Positions 11,254 to 22,739 of a DNA stretch of 52,010 bases are shown piece after piece. The DNA is from Antrodiella citrinella (lineage: Eukaryota > Basidiomycota > Agaricomycetes > Polyporales > Steccherinaceae). The notes under the pieces were generated by a model. The model ran no database searches and was not told where the DNA came from. It worked only from the letters and a program-made list of their open reading frames with translations. The position numbers and the translations under genes were made by a program. How positions within the stretch are numbered: the stretch's first letter is position 1; each line of letters opens with the position of its first letter. The stretch lies in NCBI GenBank assembly GCA_004802725.1, contig SGPM01000191.1, positions 1-52,010 of the forward strand, read 5' to 3'.

Positions 11254-12560
11254 TCAATTCGTATGCTCGTTATCTAACACACGCATGTCAAGCTCATCTT
11301 CTACTCTCAGCATCCCCCTTCCCGCAATCTCCGGCAGTGCGTCCCAAAAAGCATCCCGCACATCGGGGACCAGTGTGTACTCGGCGTCGAACGTAAAAGC
11401 CATGACCAATGTGACCGTTTTCAACTTGATCATCTTATCCAGGATGCCTGCCAACATTAATCTTCCTGCGGTTGCCTCAAATTGTCCCATGAAATAGTCG
11501 GTGTTCCCGCCCAGAATTAGCCGAATAGAGGTTATCTGGAGCGGAGGTAATCGTCTCAAGAAGGAGACAGCTCGGAACCATTGGCAACTCCAGATGTCCA
11601 AAGAGTCGGGATTCCGCGTGGCATTCACCTGTATTGTAAGCGTCCTGAGGGATGTACACGCAGAGATTTTTGTCTCGCTTTCCTGCCACATTTGCATCTG
11701 GGTACTATCTGTGTCAATCATATTTTGGACAAGATTCAGTGAGTAATTCATTACGAGCTGGAAAGTTTCTCACCCCAGATACCCTGACCAATGCCCAAGG
11801 TGAGGTCCAGCACGCTGTCACCTGCTTCCTGGAGTAAGTCGCACAACACGATGAAGTCTTGGAGCACCGGGGTGCTAGCATGAATAACTTCGAGCTGGCG
11901 AGGACACAAGCCGCGCCTGAAAAGCTCCAGGATCACCACCCCGCCTGATGCCGTAGTTTCCGTTGAACGAAGCTCACGCACTCGCGTCCGCACCACACAT
12001 CGGTCACGGAACGAGTCCAGCGCTCTGCGTACCGTAGTGAGCGAGGGAAGGACGCTCTCTGTGAAGTCGTAGCCAATGATTTGAAGGGTGCCGATATCGG
12101 TAAAGATATTGAGGAATGCAGCAAGATCGGTTGGAAGGCGTCGGCGTCGGGACTTGGTGAAATCAATATGTACCAGTTTCAGCGCATGGCGTCCTGGTTC
12201 GGGCTGTGCTTCGGACCTGAAAGGTAGCGCTTCGAGACAAAGTTCTTGTAAGTTCGGTAGAATGTCGAGCAGCGTCAGCAGTATTTTGCGTGAGATGGTC
12301 ATCTTTTCGGTGGGCGACCCGGTAATGTGAACCAAATCCAACTTCTTCACGCAGTGCGCAAGACCATTTCCTGCACGTCCTTCCAACAACAACGTCATTT
12401 CTGGTACCTTTGCTGGCCTTATCCGCACTTCCCTCCACAGCCTCCTTCCCGCCGGACCCGCCCACGCGCGACACACACTCGCCATTGCAGCAAGTGTATA
12501 TCGGTCCTGATGGAAAGAAATAGCGTCGACAAGCTCGGGTGGCAAGAATGGAGCAGCCAT
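11254..12560 (-). CDS. F-box/LRR-like protein
   Basis: Two exons, 12560-11774 and 11708-11254, joined across a 65-nt GT-AG intron; 413 residues. The N-terminus (FLPPELVDAISF...LAAMASVCRAW and GRRLWREV) has the pattern of an F-box: a Leu-Pro-Pro-Glu start, a hydrophobic helix, and the Trp/Arg region seen in basidiomycete F-box proteins. The remainder has irregular leucine-rich segments (LQELCLEALPF, LEVIHAS, LRTLTIQV, ITSIRLIL). F-box proteins bind Skp1 in SCF ubiquitin ligases and use the C-terminal repeats for substrate choice. The substrate is unknown. The start ATG follows directly from the F-box position. The gene appears complete. Confidence 0.75.
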
Positions 12561-13256
12561 GGGGTATAAGCGTAGTCGTGTCAGGCGCTACGTATTCTGT
12601 GGGGATCGTCAGTAACAGTGATGTGGACCATACCCTGCGACTAAACTTACACGCGAAAGGCTGCCAATGGAGAATTTGTTTTGAAGGAAAAGCGAGAGGT
12701 CGTAGCAGTACCGCCAGTGGCCACCTTGATGATGAAGTCAAAGTACGAGGCGGAACACCGGTCCGTCCCTGTCTTACTTAAAGTCGAGGACGTGACGGGA
12801 GGCTGCAAGAATCTGCCAGACGCATACACAATTGGGTTGACAGTACAATATTGTGGCTTAGGAACTGAATACAATACATGGTAGCATCCTGCATCTAACC
12901 GACAAAAGGCTCGAGAGAAGATATATGGGCTTGGATGAACTCTAATCCTAGTCCAGACTCCAGCGACGAATTAGAACTTTGACTCGGAACCTCCATGCAA
13001 ACATCCTTCTATAATTGAATCAAGAGACTTACTAGGTCCCCATAGGATAATGAAGATGGTCCATGACCAAAAAGTCACCCGCTACACCTAGAAACTTCAT
13101 GCTCGAACGATGGTCAGACCCGATGCCCGCGGTAGCATCTCCGATTTGGACGAGAAAGAAAAATAGATCGGGAATGTAATAGCTGGACCCAGGTCAGACT
13201 TTGTGATGGATAATGAGTGTTATGATACTTACTCACATGTATGGATGTATTTGGAT
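12561..13256. other. Intergenic, no supported gene
   Basis: A minus-strand frame of about 75 codons at 12874-12647 is Ser/Thr-rich with an even composition and could be an exon, but no start, partner exon or motif was found. Otherwise nothing. Confidence 0.35.
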
Positions 13257-13490
13257 TCATGCGTTGAGGCCAAGAAAAGAGTCGAAGAAATCAACACCGA
13301 GCTGGAAATGGTTGCAGACAAAAAGTCAGTCATAGACGTGAAGTTTGAATCAAATGTAACTCACCTCATTGGAGCCGTTGGATTTGTCAGGAAGGAGAAC
13401 ATCGTCCGTCAATGTGTCCCACGACTCCGGCGTAAGGGCAGTTAGAATAGTCTCAAAATTCTGTACGAGCAGCGCATTCTCCGCTGCAAG
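13257..13490 (-). pseudogene. Last two exons of an unidentified, interrupted gene
   Basis: Minus-strand exons 13490-13365 and 13301-13257 are joined by a 63-nt intron (GTGAGT...TTCCAG) and end at a TGA, giving 56 residues: a helical LAAENALLVQNFETILTAL segment, then LTPESWDTLTDDVLLPD and an acidic-hydrophobic tail ending SFLGLNA. An acceptor (GCACAG) precedes 13490, with branch-like GGTTAGAAT upstream. The expected preceding exon is missing: above 13550 the sequence turns into C-rich low-complexity repeats and then the KDZ block. I infer that an insertion or rearrangement fell in the upstream intron. The family is not recognised. Confidence 0.5.
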
Positions 13491-13619
13491 CTGTGCATTT
13501 CACTTCAGTGCACCCACATTCTAACCTATAAGGTTCATCCTAACAACCCATAGATGTACCATATAGGTATGTTTTTGAGGGGGGGTATGGAGGGGTGGAT
13601 TTGTGTGGTGGGTGNGTGG

Positions 13620-13745
13620 CTCCACCTGTCAGATTACAGTCCCTTCCACCCACCCCACCTCACCCCACCTCACCCCACCTCAACCTTCCACTTGACCCTT
13701 CCACATTTTTCACCCTACCCTCACCCACCCCTCCACCCTCCCTAG
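13620..13745. repeat. C-rich low-complexity tract
   Basis: Tandem ACCTCACCCC-type units and CCACCC runs, with almost no G on the plus strand. Contains one ambiguous base at 13615 just outside. It borders the KDZ-containing block. Confidence 0.8.
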
Positions 13746-14186
13746 GGTGCCAGGGGGTTTTTTTGATTCCAAACCTCAGAATATTCCCTCCTGGACCCTC
13801 TCTGGTACTGAAGTATGCATGGCTGTTTTTTTTGGCAATTTTGGGTGTTGTCTGCAGCCATCATAGATCTTCCTACAGAGTAGATCATCACACTGGACAT
13901 ACACCTTCAGAGTGAGAATAAACATCTGCCACACACAGAGTATAGATGTTATACTTAGGGAGAGATCAAGTTGTAAAGACAGCTTGTGGCTGACTGCCTC
14001 AGATTTATTTCATATGGACATTCACACAAGTTCCAATTGTCAATAGTGTGTGACACTAGTGCTTTGTCTTTTGACTTGACTTCTATAGATATTGTTTTCC
14101 ATCCATGAATAAATAACCTACAGATACAACACTAGCTCATTGACAACATCATTTTAGCCCCAAATGTGATATCAACCTCTCATCTA

Positions 14187-14337
14187 CCCTTCCAACCCTA
14201 CAGAGGTGGGAGGGTCAACACTCCCACCCCCATGGGTGGAAGGGTCATCTCTCCCACTCCCCCATACCACCCTTCCACCCTACAGAGGTGGGAGGGTCAA
14301 CACTTCCACCCCCCCATGGGTGGAAGGGTCATCCCTC
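14187..14337. repeat. Two tandem ~68-bp repeats, each able to fold on itself
   Basis: Units 14187-14253 and 14270-14337 are near-identical and 83 bases apart. Each starts CCCTTCCA(A/C)CCC and ends with GGGTGGAAGGG, the inverted complement; in the second copy the 11-bp arms at 14270-14280 and 14318-14328 are perfect. They lie about 120 bases past the 3' end of the KDZ transposase gene, so they may be subterminal repeats of that element. The rest of 13750-14456 has no gene. Confidence 0.8.
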
Positions 14338-14456
14338 ACTTCACTTAACTTGGTACTTCAATAAAATAGACTTCTCATATCACTTGACATACTTCGTCAC
14401 ACTCGTGCCTCGCATATACCTGACACAAATCACATTAAAGTACACTAAGGAAGGCT

Positions 14457-17400
14457 CTACTTGTGAGTACGATGTCTCTTTCTAGGTGTAGCAGCAGCCT
14501 CCGAATACAACCACCTTTGGACTGGTAAGGTCAATTCTTCCAGCCCGTTAGCCTCNACCACATATTCTTCCTGTTCTCCTACAATCTCAAGTTCCTCCAT
14601 CACCTTCGCGTCCTCTTCTGCGCCCTCATAATACTCATCATCCTCTTCTTCTGCATCCGAAAGCACCACAGGATCTGGTCCTGTCTCCTGGTCAACGTGC
14701 ATTGCATCCACACTCACCGTGTCTGCAGTAAACTTTGCTTTTCTTCGTGCTTTCTCCAGGAGCCAAGGGGGTCCCCAGGGCTTCTTTATATTGTATGCAG
14801 GCTGAATCCTTGTTATGAATGGACGCCACTCCACGAGCAGGTCAACAAGCCTCGTCTCGCATTGCTGCAGTTGATACATCAAAGCCGGACTGTGAACTGG
14901 GAAGGGAGCGTAAGACGGATGGCATAGATCATGTCTAAATCACATACCCTGATTCTTCGCATCTTGTACAGCCTCCCACTCTGCCGTGAACCATTCCTGC
15001 AGTGCACAACGTTCCCAACTCAGCCTCACCAGCTCTTCCTTGCATCTATCCAGTTCCAACAAATAGCGGATACCGTCTCGCACTTNCTCGTCGCCTAGCC
15101 ACCGCGGAACCTCGTCGCTGATGTCGTCGTCGAAGCCAAGGTTAGTCCATATCCCATGGTCTACGTCCATCTTGAATAACCCCTTCACATCAATCTCCAA
15201 CGGCGCGACTGCACCGGCTGGAGCTTGACTCTTGGCAATGAGCCCCTTCATCTTCGTGCAGAGCGTGTTGTAGTCACGCGCCAAAGACGTAGTGGTACCC
15301 TGTCGTTTCGCCAACGCCGCTCCAATATGCATCTGCAGGTTTTGTTCTACGTCGGGACGAATCAGTACTTGCGTGTCAAGATTGGGGGAGTTCGTTACCA
15401 TTACTCGTAGTCCGGAAGCTTCGTTCAAGTCGATCGTTTTCGAACCGCCTGTCTCTCATCCTCTTTCGAATCCGTGTCAGCAACGCGAACGCCTTGACAC
15501 GAGCTTTGACAAATTCGTCTTTCTTCAACGCCTCAAGATTGATCTTGTCCTGGACGCCAAGTCTGTGCATAGCCCCATCTTGGCGACCCTGGTAGTGACG
15601 CAGAGTAGTCGAAAGGACCTCTCGCTGCGCTTGTATTCCGGACAACACGTGCAGGGTTGTCGTCTCCATCGCCTTCGTGTCCAGGACCGAGAGCTCTTCC
15701 ACAATCTTGTCAATGGTCCGTTGCAGCTGAAGCACAAGGTCAATTGTGTTCTTCGCAAGATTCTGATCTGCCCCTATCCTACAAATTAGCCACATCACAT
15801 AAGTGAGAACAACGTACTTACGAGGCAACGGTTTCGTTTGCGCCTGCACTTGTTTTCGATGTTCTTCCCGCAGCTCCTCGTCGCTTATGCTGACACCATC
15901 ATGTCTTCTGAGGAGGTCCTCTTGCTCTTCTTGAATTTCCGCCTGCTTGGTCACAGCTTTCCCGTACTTCTTCACCAACCATGCCGCCATTTGTCCAAGC
16001 GACTGCTCCCGATGATACTGGATTTGCACGTCTAAGACCATCTTGCGTTGGAAATACTGCACATATCAAACGAATCAGTCGTGTTCGTGAAACGCAAACA
16101 ATTGTACATACCCCGCTTACGCGCAAGCTTGCAATCAGCGGCTGCAGCATCGCCCAAGTTCTTTCACAGCCTTCACCATCCGACAATCCAAATCCAAAGA
16201 CTTTGCGAGGATGATACAGCAGCTGGCAAGCCCATTCGTGCCCGTACGCGTGAAAGACTGCGAGCGCAAAGAGGAAGCGATGAAGGTCTTCTCCCAGGAA
16301 CCCGAACTTCCTGCAACTTCGCTCCAATTGACAGGCAATATCGTAGAGCAGTCCAATTGTTGCTCTCTTGGGTAAGTGTTTGAGGAGCTCAAAGACCAAT
16401 GCCAACGCGTAATACTGTTTCTCCCCAGCGGAAGTCATGTTGACTAGCCAAATGACTCGGTCGTGTCGGCATACCATTCCCATGAGCCCTGTGTCCGCGA
16501 AATATTTCGTACTCGCCTTCACTCGTTTCTCGTCCGCCGCCTTGAATGACTCATGGCAAGTGTCCAAAACAGAGTTTGGTATCTTCATGCCGGGCTCGAC
16601 CTTGTCCTCATCGGGAGTAGAGGGTGCCTCATGCCCCGCCTTTCCCTTCGTTGGACGCAGTTTCTCGACCAGCCGCTCAGCTTCTGCAACAGCCTCATCC
16701 GGGAGAAAGCACGACTGTGGATGCACGCGAGGCGCGTCATGCTGTCCACCAGCGGTTCGTCTTCTCTTCTGAGTGAAACATCCGTCCATCATGGCAATGA
16801 CCTGCGGCCTAAGAGAGCCATATCAGTCATCATCCCTGACCCATATAGAACAAGACATATACCCTTCAAAACCAGATTCCGCCATCTTTTGGAATACATG
16901 GGGGGCAAAGCAAGCAGGGCAAGCCTTCTGTAGATATAAAGAAGGGTCCTGCAACTCATCCTCATCGTCCGGCTGTTGTGTCGAGTCCGATGTCGATTCA
17001 GAACCACCTGGCGGCACCGGCAACGCAGACGAAGACGGAAGTGAAGCCGGTTCCTCCGAGAAAGCAGCGGTCGCATCCGCGGGCAAAGACAGGCGTGCTG
17101 AAGTATCCGCAAGAGATGTTATGGGGTCAGGTATGTTCACCGATGGTTCTGCCCCCTTGTCAGTCCGCAACCCTGTAGCACGTTGATTAGATATCCGCTG
17201 AACGTCGTCACACACACTTCATCCACTCACTTGAATTTTTTATCCGGGCCAAACGCGCATCATCGACTATCTTGATGACCTTAGCGTCCGCTGCATTTAC
17301 GAGAGCGGTGTACCATTGCAGCGACCTCCCAAACCGTTGGCGCAAAGAGTCCTGTGCGCAACATCGTCAGTACTTACAACAATCCGAACAATCAGGAACG

Positions 17401-18317
17401 TACCTTCCAATCGAGCTTGAACGACTTCTTGCCGAGTGAAGCCTCAAGTGCACCACACCACGCCGTCACATTCGGCGCAGCGCGGACAAACAGTGCTCGA
17501 ACAAAATCCAGCAATCCGATATCAACTGCCATGCTCGGGTGGACTGGAGCGCAGGGGAAAAGGCCTTTGCGCACGAGCTGCAATGAAGCTGGACAACACT
17601 TGCAGATTTGAAGTGTGTCTTCCTCGATACCTGAGATGTCGTGTTCGATAAATTAGTGACTGTATATACATAGACATTGAGCTACCCACGGTCAAAGTAC
17701 ACACACATGACGACTAACTTCCGAGTCACGCATTCGCATGTCCAGGGCTCCCCAGCATCCGGACGTTTCCTGAGCGAAGTAGTCCGTTCAACCAACTCCA
17801 GATAGGGATCAACGAGACCAGGAATCGTCTCCTNCCAAACCCTCCACTGTCTCTCCTTCTTTACACGGTCCTGTGGCTTCACCTGCGAGTGGTCCAGATA
17901 CAAGGTCTGTGAAGTAGCAAAATGATCCTCGTTCTGAGGAAAGGCATCGCCACTCTGAGTCTCAAGCACCTCGCGCTCCACTGCGTCTCCTGCCAACGGG
18001 GATGGTTCGTTGCCGGTGCGTGACGACCTCTTGGGATTAGCAGGGACACTCTCATTGCTCCAAACGTAGTCACCTCTCNGTGTGTGCAAGTCCGGAACGG
18101 GTTTGGCCTTCCTGCTCCCTTTACGCGACCCTCTCGGAGCCCTCCAACGAGGGACATCTTCAACGCGAATGAGCTGCGTTGTAGTACCCAGAACCACAGC
18201 AGGGGATGCGGACGCCGATGTGCCAGACATGCCTACATCGCCAGAGACAGGTACCATTGATTTTGCCTTCTTCTTTCCGCCGCCGTCAAGTATTTTCATA
18301 AGCCTGGCTTTTGACAT
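14457..18317 (-). mobile_element. KDZ (Kyakuja-Dileera-Zisupton) family transposase gene
   Basis: Nine minus-strand exons (18317-17690, 17630-17404, 17351-17231, 17172-16863, 16808-16112, 16056-15822, 15773-15405, 15367-14948, 14896-14457) give 1148 residues, a normal size for the family. The N-terminal region is Ser/Pro-rich and basic. A CxC-type cluster (CKCCP, ALFPCAP-like GLFPCAPVHPS) precedes the catalytic core. The RNase H-like core shows MMDGCFTQKR (Asp about 437), GLLYDIACQL (Asp about 585) and FGLSDGEGCERTW (acidic residues about 641-644), with CRHDRVIWLVNMTSAGEKQ between. A helical C-terminal half and an acidic tail follow. Eight junctions keep frame; the exon 7/8 join needs a 37-nt intron or a frameshift. 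Single N bases (15086, 17834, 18080) do not break the frame. No terminal inverted repeats were located. It may be an active or recently active element. Confidence 0.88.
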
Positions 18318-18647
18318 CCCGGCAGTGTAGTCGTCGAAGGTGAGGGGCAGAGGATGAGATGAAGGCTCCAGCGAACATTCACGGTTCGATTCACCTCAAA
18401 ATGCTTCCCTTGCCCGCTACGCTAAAAATAAAAAAGATTACAAGTCCGAAATCGAAAGATTTACACATTCCGCAATTCCAATTATCGAGATACGCCGATG
18501 TCATGAGATGGAAGCAGATCTACAATGATAATTGTCCAATATACAAGATGATATATACAACATAATGATACGTGGAGGTCCATGATCCGCCAATCAAAAA
18601 GAAATCAAAAGCAAAAAACCAACACAACCAAAGAAACTGTCCACGCA
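18318..18647. other. Spacer between KDZ transposase and companion gene
   Basis: 330 bases separate the companion gene's stop from the KDZ start codon, both on the minus strand. It is A/T-rich (18420-18620) with no frame of note, and probably includes the terminator of the companion and the promoter of the transposase. Confidence 0.4.
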
Positions 18648-21113
18648 TTAGTCTATTTGAACATTATTGACATGCAGACCTTCGAAAGAATAGGGAACGG
18701 CGGTCGAATCACGTATTGGCCTAACAGAAGGCGGCATCTGAAGGGGGAAAGTCGGAATGCGACCGAGGATGGAATGCGCTGAGCAGATGTAGAATGAGAA
18801 GATGGCCACATCGTGCGAGGCATCGAGAGTGTTGGGTGACGTCGCAAGGAGTTGTTGCATAGGATGCATTTGATTGGGGTCGAGGGACGGCCATACGGAC
18901 ATCAGTCTGGCAAAACGAGCTAGCGCCCGGCCACGAACATCCATGCGCTCAGTGGCCAAGCAATCCTCGTCCATCTTGTACGTCCATGGTGGTGTAATCC
19001 AGCCCTCAATCGACCAAATCTTTGCCGCCATGTTTGTGCGATGCCAGGCCCCATCGGCTTGATTGTTGTAGATGCCCGAGCACAGTGCTCGATCAACCTG
19101 CATGAGCTCCAAGCGAAAGCTCATCACCGCCAACTCCCAGACGACCTCACCCCAGACAACACCCTTCCCGCTGAGTTGCTGCAACGTATACTCCCGACCA
19201 CCCCATCGATGCCGACTGGTCTCTTCATGAGGAACAAACTGAGCGTGCACACCAAACCGTACGTTGATATCGACCCGCGTGCCAAGACGTCTGTCAACTC
19301 TGCGGTCGTTGTGGTTGTTGTCAATGCGTCTGCGTTTGGACGCCTTGTCACCCTCAACTCGATTGCGTTCCTTAAGGGGAACAGGACGAAGAGGAAGTTC
19401 AGCGATCTCTGCAGGGGAAGCCTTGAAAGGGCACTTCTCAGGATCAACATCCACCAGCTGGTAGTAGTTACCGTCGAGGGCGATGCGCCACTCCTCTCTC
19501 GTCATCAGCACCCGCCCTTGCTGTGCCCCGTTCATGACTTGCAGAATACACCACTCCCGAATACGCAGCCAATTGTGCAGCATGCGACAGGCGGAAGCGT
19601 TATCCGATGCATACCGATAGAACATGTGCGGCGAGGGGAGAGCGTACAGTAGGCGATCCTCGGCGTGATCCACGAGATTACAAAGACTAAGAGCAGCAGC
19701 CCAGGCTCGTGTCTCTGCGGGAACCCAATCTGCCCGTGCAGTAGGTTGATTAGATCGCCTAGCCGAATCTCCAGCAACACGACGATACGAAGCCTGATGC
19801 TCAGAACCCACAACCAACGCAAGAGGATGATCTGGAAGGGCATTGGGACGAGAGGGGAGATAGCTGGGTGGAGGCAGGAGGGGCGACTCAACGATCGACG
19901 GAAGCGATGCACTGGTAACAGGTGCCATGGACAACCAAGGAGTATCCACGGGCGACGCAAGAGGGTGGTTGGGACGCGGGCCCTTGGGACGAGGAGGAAG
20001 AAAGCTGGGAGGTGGCGGGAGTGATGACCGAACGGTAGACGCAGCGGACGAACTGACAACAGCAGGACGAGGTGGAAGAGACCAACCGGTTGCAGATGAG
20101 CGCGATGGTCCAGCAACAGGCGCATCAGAACGACCAGCAGCAGGCTGCGTCCAACCGGACTCGTGCATGCGAGATGACACTGTCTGAGACAAGTGAGACG
20201 GACCAGCTACGGGCGAGAGAGGACGATAGGTGGCTAAAAACAGGGCATTCCGTCCGTCAGATTCCTCATATCTAGCAATACNAGACCACATACCGGTATC
20301 CTGGGGCGGTGACATTGCCTCGTTGTCCACTGGGCCCATATCCATGGTCTCGACTGAGAGAGAACACAATTAAAGAATATTCGCAGATATACCTGAAGTC
20401 TGCTCACCTTCAGTAACATTTACCTCTTCTTCAATCGCGTTGTCGATCACGGCCATCGCATGTCTCACATCCTCAATGTGCCCAAAAGCCTCCGCCGATA
20501 GGTTACTCATTGGAAGGGACGGGGCGCCAGCATCAAGATCAAAAGCCCGTTCAACCGTATTGCGATATAGAGCCGTCGCGATAGAGGGATCGTACTTGTA
20601 CGTGGCACCGACAAGGGCGTAATTCGACACACTGATCTTGTCAATTTTCTCCAGCAGACTCGAAGTTGTCGGATCATCGTCTGCTTCCACCCGAAGCCAG
20701 GCAGGGGCGTTCAAGTTGAACTGTCCGAGCCGCATGACCGTCGTTGTGCTGAATGCTGCACGTGCAGGGATGAACGGGGTGCTCTGAATGATTGCCGTCC
20801 CCTTCCAAAAAGTGATAGTCGGCCGAATGTACCAGACAGGGACCCCGATACGATACATCTCCTTCACGAATTCAGAGTCCTCGGAGAAAACACCTCGTAG
20901 AGGCAAGGGACTGAAACGAAAGTCGGCATGTGGAGTCATCAATCGAGGCCACAAGATGTCGGTGTAGATGACCCATCCTCGAAGTGCCAATAGCATCCGC
21001 TGGACTTCACAGAAAACGAGCATTGTTTCGAAGGGTGTGAGGTTGCCGGCGTACAGTTTCATCCACGACTGCTGCATACGCGTTTGCAGTTTCTCGCATG
21101 CGGTGTGCCTCTC
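18648..21113 (-). CDS. Large KDZ-neighbour companion protein, function unknown (5' end incomplete)
   Basis: Two exons, 21113-20408 and 20353-18648, joined by a 54-nt GTGAGC...CAG intron; about 803 residues. The exon at 21113 begins directly after a GACAG acceptor and has no nearby ATG except 21077 (internal), so at least one 5' exon is missing or displaced by the repeat field upstream. The N-terminal part has RIGVPVWYIRP and VIYTDILWPRL. A Pro/Ser-rich linker follows (residues about 270-420), then WVPAETRAWAAALSLC and VVWELAVMSFRLELMQVDRAL. A clear but diverged homologue lies at 43418-41252. I know the pattern from agaricomycete hypothetical proteins but no function. Tandem placement with the KDZ gene suggests co-mobilisation (inference). 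Confidence 0.75.
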
Positions 21114-21500
21114 CTGTCACTTCAGGGTACCTCCCTGGGTACCTCAAAGGCCTAATGTAAGTATCTAAATAATTGACCTTTGTGGTGGTCTAGGGAGGCC
21201 AGTGGACAGTTGAGTGGCCTTGTTGTGGCCACTTGGGATGGTCAGGTGGGCCACTTGCCCTAAGTCTCAAGTGGCCAAGTGGCCTTTTGTGGGCCACTTG
21301 TGGGTCATATATTCCAGTTAATTGGCCTATCATGGGCCACTCCAGTGACCCTTTTGGCCACTATAGTGGACCTTTTTGGTGGAGTGTGGCCTCATATTTT
21401 CCACTCTACTGGCCCATTTTCCACTTGACTGGGTCACTTTGGGACCAATTTTTGCACCACTCATGGGGGTGTCAGGGGTCTTTTCATCAATAATTTTGAT
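21114..21500. repeat. GGCCACT/AGTGGCC-rich repeat field
   Basis: Begins with an inverted GGTACCTCCCTGGGTACC at about 21125, then ten or so copies of GTGGCC or GGCCAC in both orientations up to 21480. No coding capacity was seen. It abuts the broken 5' end of the companion gene. Confidence 0.65.
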
Positions 21501-22330
21501 ATTCTTTCTCACCATTCTCTCTGGTCTTTGACCCCACTGTTCTGATGTGCTGGTGTGTGTTAAATATCTAGAACAATGCTAGTTTGAGCATCAACCAGAA
21601 TGATTCTTCAAACCCTTTTTTCATACAATGTGTAGCCTGTGGTAAGCACTTTTATAATTCTGGATGTCATCTGATAGCAGACACATCCATGTCAAGATAA
21701 TATGAACCTGCACAGTAGACAGACAAGTTAATGTTGAACATGTATTGAAAGCATTACTGAATGTAATACAACAGTCAAAAAAAATGTTTGTGTTTTTATA
21801 CCCATCTTCCTGGACACTCCAAGTTGGTCAGTCCAGTTGAGTGGCACACTATACAGTCCCTTAGTACATAATACATGACACACCGTAATCCCAATTAGAC
21901 TATGATAGATGGAGCCCGGACATCAGCTGATGGTCGATCATTAGCTCATATAACATGTGTCAGCTGATGGCAGGGCCACACCATGACACATGGGCCACCG
22001 GACAGTGGCAGGCAGGCAGGGGCGGAGGGCTGTTGGTCATATAACATGTGTCTGCCGACAGTAGCATATGAGATGGCCGGCCGGACGGTAGCATATGAGA
22101 TGGCCCTCCGGATGGTGTCTATAGGGTGTACCGCTCTCCATCTCTCTGCACCCTCGGGCCCGGACATCACGGCACCATCCCTTCGGATGCTGGGGCCTGT
22201 ACATCACGGTGCCATTGTACTTGATCCCTCCGGATGATAGGCCACCATTGTACTTGGGCTCTCCGGATGGTAGGGTGCCATTATCCTCGGGTCCGCCGGA
22301 CATCACAGTGGGGATCCTCGGTACATCAAG
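21501..22330. repeat. A/T-rich spacer followed by degenerate tandem repeats
   Basis: 21500-21900 is unremarkable A/T-rich sequence. From 21940 short units recur: CATATAACATGTGTC twice (about 21947 and 22038), GTAGCATATGAGATGGCC twice about 25 bases apart near 22063-22105, and CTCCGGATG-type units with CCATTGTACTTG about every 40 bases to 22330. No gene. Confidence 0.6.
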
Positions 22331-22567
22331 AGGCACTTTAGAAGTAGTAATATAGAGCCTTTGATACAATTGTAAGGTACCCTACATACCCTGATAAAAC
22401 CACCGAGAAGAGGTGTATGTTATTGTACATGTATCTTGGGTGCCCGGACAGTATTATATGGGTCTTGGAACATTGGAACATGGAGCATACACCAGAACAT
22501 ATCCTTTGGAAACAACCATTCTCAGAGCAAACTCTTCTAAGAGTATGGTTGAACATACTACTGTGTG

Positions 22568-22739
22568 TTCCGAGAAAATCTCGGAATATTGCAACCGGCA
22601 GGGGTGTCCTACGAGAAAAGCTCGGAACCCAACAAACTCGGAACAAAGCTACCAACTGGAGTGTCCTCCGAGAAAAAGCAAAAACTCGGAAGACAAAAAA
22701 GCTTGGAACATCAGTGAATGTCTACCGAGAAATTCTCGG
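22568..22739. repeat. Cluster of four CCGAG/CTCGG inverted repeats
   Basis: Hairpin-like palindromes start at 22568 (8-bp arms, 3-base loop, perfect), 22612 (CGAG/CTCG), 22667 (TCCGAG/CTCGGA, wide loop) and 22725 (7-bp arms, 1-base loop, perfect), spaced 44-58 bases. The rest of 22331-23464 carries no recognised gene; 22750-22960 is purine-rich with runs of AAAAAC. Confidence 0.75.

Noticed and set aside
19041..19652. 203-codon plus-strand frame
   Set aside because: It lies antisense within the companion gene, whose minus-strand frame has homology to the 41-43 kb copy.
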